A DNA stretch of 64,000 nucleotides from Sphingomonas sp. LHG3406-1 (GCF_029637485.1 NZ_CP069128.1:2574001-2638000); one strand, 5' to 3'; counted from the first letter of the stretch, positions 36,101 to 45,706 are shown. Notes: generated by a model not told the origin, from the sequence alone. Program-made: numbers and translations.

Positions 36101-36132
36101 AACGTCCGCTTTCCACCCAAAGCAGACATTCG
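36101..36132. repeat. GTCCGC/TTTCCACCC interspersed repeat (copy e)
   Basis: AACGTCCGCTTTCCACCC followed by AAAGCAGACATTCG. It ends three bases before the start codon of the small membrane protein gene. Confidence 0.65.
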
Positions 36133-36235
36133 CGCAACCGATTGCAAAGTAGGACTTCACCTGCTCAATTAACCGGACCGGTTCGCCAGCGCAGCTCTTT
36201 CTCTCGTTTACGCATCCGCTTGCCGACACAGCATA

Positions 36236-36252
36236 GGTCACACCGTGTGACC
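36236..36252. promoter_or_regulatory. Palindrome GGTCACACCGTGTGACC
   Basis: Perfect 8-bp arms around one base. Further GGTCA or GTGACC half-sites follow at about 36296-36321 (GTGTCACCGGTTGACC and TTGTGACC). It could be an operator for the small minus-strand gene; nothing identifies the regulator. Confidence 0.4.
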
Positions 36253-36378
36253 TTTGCTGCTGCTCATCTACGGAAGGCACATTTGTGGCGCCCCGTGTCA
36301 CCGGTTGACCTTTGTGACCCTTGGGGACCAAGCAACGCCGGACGTTCCCAGCCCTTCCCGCGCTCGGGAAGACAGGCG

Positions 36379-37479
36379 TCAGACGTTGAACTTGAAGTGG
36401 AGGACGTCGCCGTCCGCCACGACATATTCCTTGCCTTCCTGGCGGAGCTTGCCGGCGTCGCGGGCGCCGGCTTCGCCGCCGAGGGCGACATAGTCGTCGA
36501 AGGCGATTGTCTCGGCGCGGATGAAGCCGCGTTCGAAGTCTGAGTGGATGACGCCCGCCGCCTGCGGGGCCTTGGCGCCCTTCTCCACGGTCCAGGCGCG
36601 CGCTTCCTTGGGGCCGACGGTGAAGAAGGTGATGAGGTGGAGGAGGTCGTAGCCCGAGCGGATGACGCGGGCGAGGCCGGTTTCGGAGAGGCCCATCTCC
36701 TCGAGGAAGGCGAGCCGCTCGTCTATCTCCATCCCGACCAGTTCGGCCTCGATCGCGGCCGAGACGACGACGGCGTTGGCGCCTTCGGCCCTGGCCTTTT
36801 CGAAGACCTTGGCCGACAGGTCGTTGCCGTTGGCGGCATCCTCCTCGTTGACGTTGCAGACGTAGAGGATCGGCTTGGCGGTGATCAGCTGGGCCTGCGA
36901 GAAGACGCGGGCTTCCTCCTCGTCCTTCGGCTGGGTCAGGCGCGCCGGCTTGCCTTCGCGCAGCAGGTCGAGCGCCTGGCTGAGGACGCTAGCGGCGATC
37001 TTCGATTCCTTGTCGCCCTGCTGGCCCTTCTTGACGAGGTTGGGCACGCGCTTCTCGAGGCTTTCGAGGTCGGCGAGGAGGAGTTCGGTCTCGACCACTT
37101 CGGCGTCGGCCAGCGGATCGACCTTGTTCGAGACATGCTGGATGTCGTCATTCTCGAAGCAGCGGAGGACGTGGACGATGGCGTCCACCTCGCGGATGTT
37201 GCCGAGGAACTGGTTGCCGAGGCCCTCGCCCTTGGAGGCACCCTTCACCAGGCCGGCGATGTCGACGAAGCCCAGCTGCGTCGCGATGATCTTGGCCGAT
37301 TTGGCGATGGCGGCCAGCTGGTCGAGGCGTGGATCGGGAACGGCGACCTGGCCGACGTTCGGCTCGATGGTGCAGAAGGGATAATTGGCCGCCTGCGCCG
37401 CCTGCGTTTCGGTGAGCGCATTGAAGAGGGTCGATTTGCCGACGTTCGGCAAGCCGACGATGCCGCAGCGGAAGCCCAT
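36379..37479 (-). CDS. ychF: YchF family ATPase
   Basis: Obg-related P-loop protein that prefers ATP and binds ribosomes. 366 residues. GLPNVGKSTLFNAL, the G2/G3 region DIAGLVKGASKGEGLGN, coiled-coil middle and the C-terminal TGS domain (YDLLHLITFFTVGPKEARAW, HSDFERGFIRAETI). Together with pth this is a common neighbourhood (rplY-pth-ychF). Confidence 0.95.
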   Translation of the reverse strand: MGFRCGIVGLPNVGKSTLFNALTETQAAQAANYPFCTIEPNVGQVAVPDPRLDQLAAIAKSAKIIATQLGFVDIAGLVKGASKGEGLGNQFLGNIREVDAIVHVLRCFENDDIQHVSNKVDPLADAEVVETELLLADLESLEKRVPNLVKKGQQGDKESKIAASVLSQALDLLREGKPARLTQPKDEEEARVFSQAQLITAKPILYVCNVNEEDAANGNDLSAKVFEKARAEGANAVVVSAAIEAELVGMEIDERLAFLEEMGLSETGLARVIRSGYDLLHLITFFTVGPKEARAWTVEKGAKAPQAAGVIHSDFERGFIRAETIAFDDYVALGGEAGARDAGKLRQEGKEYVVADGDVLHFKFNV

Positions 37480-37521
37480 GGTTCGTCCTTGTTTTCTGGT
37501 TTGCCCGCCCTCTAGCAGGGA

Positions 37522-38103
37522 TCAGGCGAAATTGAAGCTGACGCTCAGCCGCTCGGCCTTGCCGGTGCCGGGGAGGACTTCGTGGCGCAGCCAGCTTTCC
37601 CACAGGAGGAGCTGGCCGGGGCGAGGCTGGACGGCGACAAAGGGCTGGAGCGGCTCGGGCGCGTCCAGGCGGCGGGTCGGGGCGGCCATCATCATTGGCA
37701 GGCGCGGGTCCTCGAAGCGGATGGCGCCGCTGCCCTGGGGCACTTCGACGTAGAGGGTGCCCGACAGGATCGAATGGGGGTGGATGTGCGCGCTGTGGTG
37801 CCCGCCGCCGCGAAGCAGGTTGACCCACAGGCTGTCGAGCTTGGGCTTCACGTCCCAGGCAAGCTCCCGGGCGAAGGTGGCGGCGTGGCGGGCGAGCAGC
37901 TTCGCCAGGTCGGCGAAGACGGGATCGCGGCGCGGCAGGTCGTTCAGCGAGGCGTAGCTGGTATAGCCCTTGTAGCCATGCTCCTTCGCCCAGCGGCGGC
38001 CGGCGCCGTCGTCCTCGGAAAGGGTGCGGATGGAATGGGCGAGTTCGTCGAGGTCGATGGCGAGGTCGGCCTCGTGGAGAGGGGTGGCGAAGAGCTGGCG
38101 CAT
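37522..38103 (-). CDS. Putative 2OG-Fe(II) oxygenase, TIGR02466-type
   Basis: 193 residues. Double-stranded beta-helix signs: LWVNLLRGGGHHSAHIHPHS with His ligands, GTLYVEVPQGSGAIRFEDPR, and LLLWESWLRHEVLPGTGKAE then RLSVSFNF with the C-terminal His and Arg. Substrate unknown. The start overlaps the pth stop (TGATG), so translation is coupled. It lies between pth and ychF, where many relatives lack a gene. Confidence 0.75.
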   Translation of the reverse strand: MRQLFATPLHEADLAIDLDELAHSIRTLSEDDGAGRRWAKEHGYKGYTSYASLNDLPRRDPVFADLAKLLARHAATFARELAWDVKPKLDSLWVNLLRGGGHHSAHIHPHSILSGTLYVEVPQGSGAIRFEDPRLPMMMAAPTRRLDAPEPLQPFVAVQPRPGQLLLWESWLRHEVLPGTGKAERLSVSFNFA

Positions 38104-38675
38104 CAGTCGTCCTGCAGGCGAAGCGCGACGTCGCTCATGAAGCGGGCGTCATCGCCGCTCGCGAGCCAGGGAGCCTCGGCGGCGATGGCGGCGAGCAGGT
38201 CGGAGAGGGCGTCCATCTCGCTCTTGGCGTAATTGCCGAGGACATGGGGCGTGACCTTGTCCTTGTGGCCGGGGTGGCCGATGCCGATGCGCACACGGCG
38301 GAAGTCGGGGCCGAGGGCGGCATTGATCGAGCGAAGGCCGTTGTGGCCCGCGAGGCCGCCGCCGATGCGCACCTTGACCTTCATCGGCGCGAGGTCGAGC
38401 TCGTCATGGAAGACGGTAAGGGCGGTCTCGTCGAGCTTGAAGAAGCGCAATGCCTGCTGAACCGCGTCGCCGCTGTCGTTCATGAAGGTCTGGGGCTTCT
38501 GGAGCAGGATCCTGGACGAGCCGATACGGCCTTCGGCGACCAGGCTCCGGAACTTCTTCTGCCACGGGCCGAAATGGTGGATCTCGGCGATGACGTCCAG
38601 CGCCATGAAGCCGACATTGTGCCGGTGGAGGGCATATTGGACGCCGGGATTACCGAGGCCGGTCCAGAGCTGCAT
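38103..38675 (-). CDS. pth: Peptidyl-tRNA hydrolase
   Basis: Releases tRNA from dropped-off peptidyl-tRNA. 190 residues. GLGNPGVQYALHRHNVGF has the catalytic His and Asn; FMNDSGDAVQ, FHDELDLAPMKVKVR and GGLAGHNGLRSI follow. Usual rplY-pth order, with a repeat between them. Confidence 0.95.
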   Translation of the reverse strand: MQLWTGLGNPGVQYALHRHNVGFMALDVIAEIHHFGPWQKKFRSLVAEGRIGSSRILLQKPQTFMNDSGDAVQQALRFFKLDETALTVFHDELDLAPMKVKVRIGGGLAGHNGLRSINAALGPDFRRVRIGIGHPGHKDKVTPHVLGNYAKSEMDALSDLLAAIAAEAPWLASGDDARFMSDVALRLQDD

Positions 38676-38683
38676 GCCCTTAC

Positions 38684-38795
38684 TCCCCTCCCGCTTGCGG
38701 GAAGGGCAGGGGGAGGGCGCGTCGTGCCAGTCCTGACATCACAGGCCCTCCCCTGCCGCAACGCGGCTTTCCCCTCCCGCAGGCGGGAGGGGAGG
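38684..38795. repeat. Two CCCCTCCCGC palindromes between rplY and pth
   Basis: 38684-38707 (CCCCTCCCGC..GCGGGAAGGG) and 38771-38792 (perfect 10-bp arms, AG loop). No T-run after either arm on the minus strand, so read-through from rplY into pth is possible. Confidence 0.65.
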
Positions 38796-38800
38796 TTCGC

Positions 38801-39424
38801 TTACTCGCCTTCGCCTTCGGCGGCTTCGGTGGCGGTGTCGCCTTCATCGCTCTTCAGCGCCGACGGAGCGACGATGGTGGCGATGGTGAAGTCGCGGTCG
38901 GTGATGGTCGGGGTCGCGCCCTTGGGCAGGGAGACGTTCGAGATGTGGATCGAATCGCCGACGTCGAGGCCCTTGAGGCTGATCGCGATGTCGTCGGGGA
39001 TTTCCGACGCGTCGCAGCTGAGGTCGATCTCGTGCTTGACGATGTTGAGCACCGCGCCGCGCTTGATGCCGGCGCTTTCCTCTTCATCGGTGAAGCGCAC
39101 GGGCACCGCGACGGTGACCTTGCTGTGCTCCGAGATGCGGAGGAAGTCGACGTGGACCGGGCGGCTGGTGACGGGGTGGAACTGCACGTCCTTGGGCAGG
39201 GTGCGCGTCGTCTGGCCACCGGCGTCGATCATCACGACCGAGTTCATGAAGTGACCGGTCGAGAGCATCTTGGCGAGGAGCTTTTCCTCGACGTGGATGC
39301 TCAGCGGCTCCTGGTTGGCGCCGTAGACAACGGCGGGGACCCGACCCTGATTGCGCAGTTCACGGGAGGCTCCCTTGCCAGCCCGGTCGCGCGTCTCGGC
39401 GGGCAGCGTCAGCTGTTCGCTCAT
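38801..39424 (-). CDS. rplY: 50S ribosomal protein L25/general stress protein Ctc
   Basis: Binds 5S rRNA. 207 residues, the long Ctc form. [20 protein letters not shown] and [14 protein letters not shown] are the L25 domain; the C-terminal TL5 domain has [19 protein letters not shown] and ends in an acidic tail. The start [10 protein letters not shown] is preceded by AAGGA. Confidence 0.94.
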   Translation of the reverse strand: MSEQLTLPAETRDRAGKGASRELRNQGRVPAVVYGANQEPLSIHVEEKLLAKMLSTGHFMNSVVMIDAGGQTTRTLPKDVQFHPVTSRPVHVDFLRISEHSKVTVAVPVRFTDEEESAGIKRGAVLNIVKHEIDLSCDASEIPDDIAISLKGLDVGDSIHISNVSLPKGATPTITDRDFTIATIVAPSALKSDEGDTATEAAEGEGE

Positions 39425-39560
39425 GCGTGCATTCCTTTGAAAGAGTAAGTTACCGCTCCCCACGCCTCCAGGGATGACCATGCAGGAGCGGGCGGGCGCA
39501 TAGCGCGGGTGGGGCCGAATGGCAAATCGGCAGCACAGCCGAGTTGCCGGGGGCAAGCCC

Positions 39561-40412
39561 TTACTTCAGCGTCTGCCTGAACCGGAACAGCTCCTCGCGC
39601 TGGACCTCGCCAATCTGGCCGGGATCGAGCTCTTCCATCGAGAAGGGGCCGTAGCTGGTCCGGATCAGACGCGACACCTGAAGGCCGAGATGGGCAAGGA
39701 CGTTGCGGACTTCGCGGTTCTTGCCCTCCGTAAGGGCGAGCTCGATCCAGCAGTTGCGGCCGGTGCGGCGTTCCAGATTGGCATCGATCGAGCCGTAGCG
39801 GATGCCGTCGATCTCAATGCCTTCGGACAAGGTTTCGAGCTGCGCCTGGGTGACCTCGCCGAACGCCCTTGCACGATATCGGCGGACGATCGCGGTGGAG
39901 GGTAGCTCCAGCTTTCGCTTCAGTTCGCCATCGTTGGTGAGCAGCAGCAGCCCTTCGGTCATGAAGTCGAGCCGGCCGACGGGCATCACCCGCGGCAGGC
40001 CCGGCGGCATCCGGTCGTAGATGGTCGGCCGCCCCTTGGGGTCGAAGGCGGCGGTCAGGCAGCCGGCCGGCTTGTAGAAGCGCCACAGGCGCGCGGCTTC
40101 CGGGGCGGCCACCGGCTTGCCGTCGACCGTCACGCCCTTGAGATCCTCGAGCAAGGTGGCCGGGGTGGTCAGGACATTGCCATCGAGCGCGATGCGGCCA
40201 TCGGCGATCATCCGCTCGATGTCGCGGCGGGAGGCCACTCCGGCCCGCGCGAGCAGTTTGGCGATGCGTTGCGGCCCGGTTTCGCGTGGCACGGCTCTTG
40301 TTGCTGACGGGGCACGGCGATTCGGTTTATCGTTCGCCTGGGCCGGCCGATTCGGACCGCGCGGGGCCCTCGTTCGTTGCGGTGACAATCTCTTACCTTT
40401 CAAGGTGCGCAT
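39561..40412 (-). CDS. RsuA/RluB-family pseudouridine synthase
   Basis: Modifies rRNA. Up to 283 residues: basic unstructured N-terminus, S4 domain ([20 protein letters not shown]), catalytic [17 protein letters not shown] (Asp), and [41 protein letters not shown] at 40412 overlaps the divergent ATG at 40411 and has no RBS; a TTG at 40388 with AAAGG 7 bases before it is a credible alternative start. Confidence 0.88.
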   Translation of the reverse strand: MRTLKGKRLSPQRTRAPRGPNRPAQANDKPNRRAPSATRAVPRETGPQRIAKLLARAGVASRRDIERMIADGRIALDGNVLTTPATLLEDLKGVTVDGKPVAAPEAARLWRFYKPAGCLTAAFDPKGRPTIYDRMPPGLPRVMPVGRLDFMTEGLLLLTNDGELKRKLELPSTAIVRRYRARAFGEVTQAQLETLSEGIEIDGIRYGSIDANLERRTGRNCWIELALTEGKNREVRNVLAHLGLQVSRLIRTSYGPFSMEELDPGQIGEVQREELFRFRQTLK

Positions 40413-40893
40413 GCTGTTCGGGACACGGGAACGCCACGTCAAGCGCATCCTTATCGTGGAGGACGAGCCGCTCGTCGCCTTCGACAATGAAATGATGGTC
40501 GAAGCCGCCGGTTACACGGTGGTGGCGACGGTCGATAGGGTCGGCGATGCGCTGGCGGTGCTTGCCCGCGAACAGGTGGCGGGAACGGAAGAAGATGGGG
40601 AAGAGGCGGAGGAGAGGGGTGTCGACCTCATCCTTACCGACCTCACACTCACCGGCCAGCGCAGCGGGCTCGACCTGGCGGTGGAAGCCAAGAAGCTCGG
40701 CGTGCCGGTGCTGTTCGCCACTGCCGAGCCGCCGGAGGGCGGGGAGGCGCTGGCGATGGGCGTGCTCCTCAAGCCCTATAACGAGCGGCGACTGAAGGCC
40801 GCGCTCAAGGCGATCGAGCAGCTGCTCGCCGGCAAGACGAAGGTGAAGGCGCCGGAAGGCGTCATCCTGTTCCCGGCGCCACTGGCGGCCTGA
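40411..40893 (+). CDS. Stand-alone response-regulator receiver protein
   Basis: 160 residues, one receiver domain. RILIVEDEPLVAFDNEMMVE (acidic pocket), LILTDLTLTGQ (phosphorylated Asp), FATAEPP and LLKPYNERRL (Lys). An acidic insertion (GTEEDGEEAEERG) sits before the Asp strand. No output domain, and no kinase is adjacent. It stops 3 bases from the convergent Rieske gene. Confidence 0.85.
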   Translation: MLFGTRERHVKRILIVEDEPLVAFDNEMMVEAAGYTVVATVDRVGDALAVLAREQVAGTEEDGEEAEERGVDLILTDLTLTGQRSGLDLAVEAKKLGVPVLFATAEPPEGGEALAMGVLLKPYNERRLKAALKAIEQLLAGKTKVKAPEGVILFPAPLAA

Positions 40894-40896
40894 GCC

Positions 40897-42042
40897 TCAG
40901 CCCTCCAGCGCGGCTTCGATCATGGCGTGGAAGTCGGCGAGGCCATGCTCAAGCGTGCCGAGGGTGACGTCGCCGATGAGGCCGCTGGCAAGCCCCTGGT
41001 GACAGAGGGCGGCGGCGCGGAAATCCTCGGCCGCGAAGGTTCCGCCGTCGAGCAGATCCCAGCTCTTCTGCCAGTGACGCTCCTCCTCCTCGCTTTGCGG
41101 CGGCGCGGGGATGAGCATGACGTCCTCGACCAGCGTGCGCCCCACGTCCTGCGGATAGCAGGTGAGAAGGTTCACATAATCCGGGCTGACGATCAGGATG
41201 GCGTTGGGGAAGAAATGGTAGGTGTAGGTGACCGCCTTGCGCAGCTGCCGCCAGTCGTCGCGGTTGACCTTTGCCAGATAGTCGGTGCGGCCCACCGCCG
41301 CGCGCTGGTGCGGGCCGATGCGGTCGGCGGCGGTGATGCCGTCGGCGAAGAAGGGCGCGATGGTCGCCGCATGGAGGCGCTGGACGTGATAGCTTTCGAG
41401 GAAGGCGTCGACGATCAGCTTCCAGTTGGCGGCAACGTCGTGGGTACGGCGGCGGTAGAGATGGAGGGAGGAGAGGCCGAACGCGTCCATGTCCGGCGCG
41501 AGGGCGTCAACCGCTGAGAAGTCGGCGTCTGCCGAGCGCGCGTACCACAGCAGGCCGCCGCTCTCCCGCACCGGAAAGCGGCGCAGTGCATGATCCTTCT
41601 TGTCGAGCCCGGGGAAGCAGTCGGGCCGGGGCAGGGCGGCAAGGCTGCCGTCGGGCGTGTAGGTCCAGGCATGATAGGGGCAGACGATGCGCGCGGCGGG
41701 CACCACGCCGTCCTGCTCGATCAGCCGGGTGCCGCGATGGCGGCAGACGTTGGCGAGGACATGGGCCCGCCCATTGCCGTCACGGCTGACGATCAGCGGC
41801 AGGCCATAGGCATCATGCGCCGTCGCCTGCCTGGGTGAGGGCAGCAGGGCAGAGGGCGCGAGGAGCAGGGGCAGGCGGCCGAACAGTCGCTCCTGTTCGA
41901 CGGTGAAGCGACCCTCGTCGGTGTAGAGGGAGGCGGGCAGGCGGGCCAGACCCGCCCCGAGCGCCTCCTCGCCGCCGGCAAGCCGTTCGGCAAGCGCCCG
42001 CTGGCCGGGCGTCGGACGGGTCGACAGCAGGGGAACGTCCAT
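40897..42042 (-). CDS. Rieske-type aromatic ring-hydroxylating oxygenase alpha subunit
   Basis: 381 residues. Rieske ligands in CRHRGTRLIEQDG and CPYHAWTYTPDG. The catalytic SRPBCC domain has NWKLIVDAFLESYHVQRLH with the mononuclear iron His residues. No ferredoxin or reductase gene lies nearby, so electron partners are elsewhere. Start MDVPLLSTRP is placed near the family N-terminus; a GTG at 42090 is in frame. Confidence 0.85.
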   Translation of the reverse strand: MDVPLLSTRPTPGQRALAERLAGGEEALGAGLARLPASLYTDEGRFTVEQERLFGRLPLLLAPSALLPSPRQATAHDAYGLPLIVSRDGNGRAHVLANVCRHRGTRLIEQDGVVPAARIVCPYHAWTYTPDGSLAALPRPDCFPGLDKKDHALRRFPVRESGGLLWYARSADADFSAVDALAPDMDAFGLSSLHLYRRRTHDVAANWKLIVDAFLESYHVQRLHAATIAPFFADGITAADRIGPHQRAAVGRTDYLAKVNRDDWRQLRKAVTYTYHFFPNAILIVSPDYVNLLTCYPQDVGRTLVEDVMLIPAPPQSEEEERHWQKSWDLLDGGTFAAEDFRAAALCHQGLASGLIGDVTLGTLEHGLADFHAMIEAALEG

Positions 42043-42149
42043 CCTCGCCAGACTGCGCTTCCCGAGTGACGAGCGCAAGCACTCACCCACTGTTCAGGCG
42101 CAGTGCTGCTGCTAGGGTCGCGCGGACAAGGTCTAGGCAAGGAACGGGA

Positions 42150-43547
42150 ATGAACGGTCTGCAGGTCGCAATCTTCGTGGGATTGCTGGTCTCCCTCGGC
42201 CTGCTTGCGACGCGGATCGAGTCTTTCCGCCCCTACCTGCGCAAGCGCCCGCTGGTCGCCTTCCTGCTCGGCATCAGCAGCGGCTTCCCGCTGACGCTTC
42301 TGCTCTCGACCATGACCTTCTGGCTGTCCAAGGTCGGCATCGACAAGGCGACGATCGGCTTCGCCGTCGGCCTTACGACCCCCTACACGCTGAAGTTCCT
42401 GTGGGCGCCGCTGGTCGACAAGCTGCCGCTGCCGGTGCTGACGCGAATCTTCGGCCAGCGACGCAGTTGGCTGTTCTTCATCCAGGCGCTGCTGCTTGTC
42501 GCCGTGTGGCAGCTGGGGTCGAGCAATCCGCAGGTGGGCGCCATGGGCACCTTCGCCTTCTGGGCGATCCTGGTCGCCTTCCTGTCGGCGACGCAGGACA
42601 TCGTGATCGACGCCTACCGCATCGAGATTCTCGACGATGACGAGATGGCGCACGGCACGGCCACCAACCAGTTCGGCTATCGCACCGGCAATCTGATCGC
42701 CGGCGCGGGCACCATCTTCATCGCGTCGAGCGAGGGGCTCGGTCTTGGCTGGGGCGCCGCCTATGCACTGACCGGACTGGCGATCATTCCGGCGATCGTC
42801 GGTGCGCTGTGGGTCGGGCCTGGCCGCTATGTCGACCGCTTCGCCGAAGCATCGGGCAAGAAGGCGGGGCAATGGCTGCGCGAGACAGTGTGGAACCCGT
42901 TCCGCGAGTTCCTCGGTCGCAACGGCGCCTTCCTGATCCTCGCCTTCGTCCTCCTCTACAAGGTGGGCGATGCGATGGGCCAGATCATGCTCTCGCCGAT
43001 GATCGTCGAGCTGGGTTTTGCGGACCTCGACTATGTGTCGGCCAACAAGGCCTGGGGCTTTGCCGCACTGATCGTCGGGTCGGCGATCGGCGCACCGTTC
43101 ATCCTCTGGCTCGGCATGGGCAGGGCCTTGCTCTACTCGGGCCTGCTGATGATGTTCTCGAACGTCATGTTCATGATGCTGGCGATGGTCGGCAACAATT
43201 ACTGGATGCTGGTGGCGGCGGTCGTGACGGAGAACCTGACCAGCGGAATCGGGCTGACGGTGTTCACCACCTACCTCTCCGGCCTGTCCAGCCTCGCCTA
43301 TACTGCGACCCAGTTCGCGCTGCTCTCGTCCTTCGCCGCGGTCGGGCGGACCTGGCTGTCGACGCCGGCCGGCATCGCGGCGGAGAATCTCGGCTGGGTC
43401 GGCTTCTGGGGCCTGACCATCGTCGCCGCCATCCCGGGCATGTTCCTGCTCTGGCTGCTGTGGAGCAAGGGCTATGTCGTGCAGTCGGTGCGGCAGCCGA
43501 GTACCGAGGATGACGGGCCGCCCGGCGGGGAGCGCGCAACCGCATGA
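42150..43547 (+). CDS. AmpG-like MFS transporter
   Basis: 465 residues, about 12 to 14 TM segments. YLRKRPLVAFLLGISSGFPL, FWLSKVGIDKATIGFAVGL, YTLKFLWAPLVDKLPLP and SATQDIVIDAYRIEIL are the AmpG wording, so it may carry muropeptides from cell-wall recycling. RBS AAGGAACGGGA. Coupled with the next gene (ATGA overlap). Confidence 0.88.
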   Translation: MNGLQVAIFVGLLVSLGLLATRIESFRPYLRKRPLVAFLLGISSGFPLTLLLSTMTFWLSKVGIDKATIGFAVGLTTPYTLKFLWAPLVDKLPLPVLTRIFGQRRSWLFFIQALLLVAVWQLGSSNPQVGAMGTFAFWAILVAFLSATQDIVIDAYRIEILDDDEMAHGTATNQFGYRTGNLIAGAGTIFIASSEGLGLGWGAAYALTGLAIIPAIVGALWVGPGRYVDRFAEASGKKAGQWLRETVWNPFREFLGRNGAFLILAFVLLYKVGDAMGQIMLSPMIVELGFADLDYVSANKAWGFAALIVGSAIGAPFILWLGMGRALLYSGLLMMFSNVMFMMLAMVGNNYWMLVAAVVTENLTSGIGLTVFTTYLSGLSSLAYTATQFALLSSFAAVGRTWLSTPAGIAAENLGWVGFWGLTIVAAIPGMFLLWLLWSKGYVVQSVRQPSTEDDGPPGGERATA

Positions 43548-44284
43548 TCATGTTCGTCGCCATCCTCGCCATTCAGATTGCGATGATCGTCGACGTGATC
43601 CGCAATCGCCGGAACAACTTGTGGATCATGGCGCTCCTGTTCCTGCCGCTGGCGAGCACCATCGCCTATCTCATCATCGAGGTGCTCCCGCGCTTCCAGC
43701 ACAACCGGCACTTCCGCCAGGCGCGGGCGGAGGTCGGGCGGCGGCTTGATCCGGAGCGGGAGTTGCGATCGGCCCGGTCGGCGCTCGATCTGGCCGACAC
43801 CGTCGCCAACCGGAGCCGGGTGGCGGATGCGCTCAGTGACCTTGGCCGCCACGGCGAAGCCTTGCCGCTCTATCGCGCCGCTGCCGGTCCGCGGCCCGAC
43901 TTCCGGTCGGGCGAGCGGCTCGCCCGCTGTCTGTATCTCAACGACCAGGCGAGCGAGGCGCTGGAGACGGTCGACCGGCTGCCGGCTCCCAGCGTGCAGA
44001 GCGATCGGGATCGCGTGGCCCTGCTTCGGGCGCGCATACTCGAAGACCTTGGCCGGGACGACGAGGCGCTTCCGATCTATGCGGACGTCAGCCAGCGACT
44101 GCCCGGCGACGAGGCGCGTTGCCGTCATGCTGCGCTGCTGCTGAAGATGGGGCGCAAGCGCGACGCCCGCATGGTGCTGCAGGAAGTCGAGCAGCGGATG
44201 CGCCACCTCGACCGGCAGTCGCGGGCCGAAGAGGCCGGCATGTACGACTGGGCGATGGGCGAACTTGCAAGGCTCAGGGCCTAG
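43544..44284 (+). CDS. PLDc_N-type membrane segment plus tetratricopeptide-like protein
   Basis: 246 residues. Two N-terminal TM helices (MFVAILAIQIAMIVDVI, WIMALLFLPLASTIAYLIIE), the short cardiolipin-synthase-like PLDc_N module, then TPR-like helices (DALSDLGRHGEALPLYRAAA, RARILEDLGRDDEALPIYAD). No catalytic HKD motif, so not an enzyme of that family. Probably a scaffold; function unknown. Its stop shares CTAG with folC. Confidence 0.75.
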   Translation: MIMFVAILAIQIAMIVDVIRNRRNNLWIMALLFLPLASTIAYLIIEVLPRFQHNRHFRQARAEVGRRLDPERELRSARSALDLADTVANRSRVADALSDLGRHGEALPLYRAAAGPRPDFRSGERLARCLYLNDQASEALETVDRLPAPSVQSDRDRVALLRARILEDLGRDDEALPIYADVSQRLPGDEARCRHAALLLKMGRKRDARMVLQEVEQRMRHLDRQSRAEEAGMYDWAMGELARLRA

Positions 44285-45633
44285 TCCGGCACCTCGTCGT
44301 TGAGGGCCAGCACCTCGCCCGCGAGATAGAGGGAGCCGGCGATCAGGGTCAGTTCGCCAGCGCCCCGCTCGGCGATCATGCGGACGGCGGCGGCAGGGCC
44401 CGGGGCCGTCGCGCAATCGGCGATGCCGTGACGCGCGCCAAGCGCCGCGAGCGCCGCCGGAGCATGGTGATCGTGCCCGGGCACCGGAACGGCGACCAGA
44501 GCCCGCAGATGCGGGGCGAGGCGGGCGATGAAGCCGTCGGCATCCTTGTTCGCCAGCATGCCGAGGACGAGTGAACACGGCCGCCCCTGCAGCGCGTCCC
44601 TGGCCAGCCAGCCCGCAAGCGCCCGCGCCGCCGACTCATTGTGCCCGCCATCGAGCCAGAGTTCCGCGGACGGCGGCAACAGGTCGCGCAAGGGCCCGGA
44701 CCCGAGCTGCTGCATCCGCGCCGGCCAGCGGGCGAGCTTGCCCGCCATGTCCAGGCTCTCCGTCCTGACCGGCACCCGGTCCTGATGCCGCAGCATGGCG
44801 ATGGCGAGCAGATAATTGCGGTACTGATGCTTGCCGGCGAGGGCGGAGGGCGGCGAGAATCTCTCCTCTTGCCGGGTGTGGGGAGACAGCCTTCTGGACG
44901 TCTCGTCCCAATATTCGAGCCACTGCGGCAGGGCCCTCCCGCCCCATGCCCGGCCGTGCATGAGCAGATGGGCGCCCGCCGCCTCCGCCACTTTCTCGAT
45001 CGCGAGCGTGGCGGAGGGCTCGTAATCCATCGTCACCAGCGGGCGCCCCTTCTTGGCGATCCCGGCCTTTTCGCGAGCGATGTGCATGAGCTTGGGGCCG
45101 AGCCATTCCTGGTGGTCGAGCCCAAGCGCAGCAATGCCGGCGACGGCGGGATCGGGCACCACGTTGGTGGCGTCCAGCCGCCCGCCGAGCCCGACCTCGA
45201 TCACGCAGGCATCGGCCGGCGTGCGCGCGAAGGCGAGGAAGGCAGCGGCCGCCGTCACCTCGAAGAAGCTCGGCTCGATGCCCGCGGCGTGGTCGTTGAC
45301 CTCGCTCAAGAGGGCTTCGAGTTGATCGTCCCCGATCAGCCTGCCGGCGACCCGGATGCGCTCGTTGAAGCGGACGAGGTGGGGCGAGGTGAAGACGTGA
45401 ACCGTCCGGCCATCGGCCTCCAGCGCGGCGCGGAGGAAGGCACAGGTCGAGCCCTTGCCGTTGGTCCCGGCGACGTGGAAAACGGGTGGCAGGTGGAGGT
45501 GCGGGTCGCCGAGGCGGGACAAGAGGGCGGTGATCCGCTCGAGCCCAAGGCGGTCGCCGGACGGGGAGATGGCGGCGAGGCGGGCGAGTTGGGCGGCCAC
45601 GCCGGGATGGGTGGAGCGGGCGAAGTCGGCCAT
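44281..45633 (-). CDS. folC: Folylpolyglutamate/dihydrofolate synthase
   Basis: 450 residues, Mur-ligase-like. VAGTNGKGSTCAFL (P-loop), TSPHLVRFNERIRV, ACVIEVGLGGRLDATNV, LGLDHQEWLG and LDGGHNESAARAL. Adds glutamate to folates. Last gene of lapA-pyrF-accD-folC; accD-folC adjacency is usual in alphaproteobacteria. Confidence 0.95.
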   Translation of the reverse strand: MADFARSTHPGVAAQLARLAAISPSGDRLGLERITALLSRLGDPHLHLPPVFHVAGTNGKGSTCAFLRAALEADGRTVHVFTSPHLVRFNERIRVAGRLIGDDQLEALLSEVNDHAAGIEPSFFEVTAAAAFLAFARTPADACVIEVGLGGRLDATNVVPDPAVAGIAALGLDHQEWLGPKLMHIAREKAGIAKKGRPLVTMDYEPSATLAIEKVAEAAGAHLLMHGRAWGGRALPQWLEYWDETSRRLSPHTRQEERFSPPSALAGKHQYRNYLLAIAMLRHQDRVPVRTESLDMAGKLARWPARMQQLGSGPLRDLLPPSAELWLDGGHNESAARALAGWLARDALQGRPCSLVLGMLANKDADGFIARLAPHLRALVAVPVPGHDHHAPAALAALGARHGIADCATAPGPAAAVRMIAERGAGELTLIAGSLYLAGEVLALNDEVPD

Positions 45634-45706
45634 CTACCCATTCCTGCGTGCGCAAGGGGATGAGGAGGGCCTGTGCGGGTGAAGGCCCCACAGGCCCTCC
45701 CCCCGG

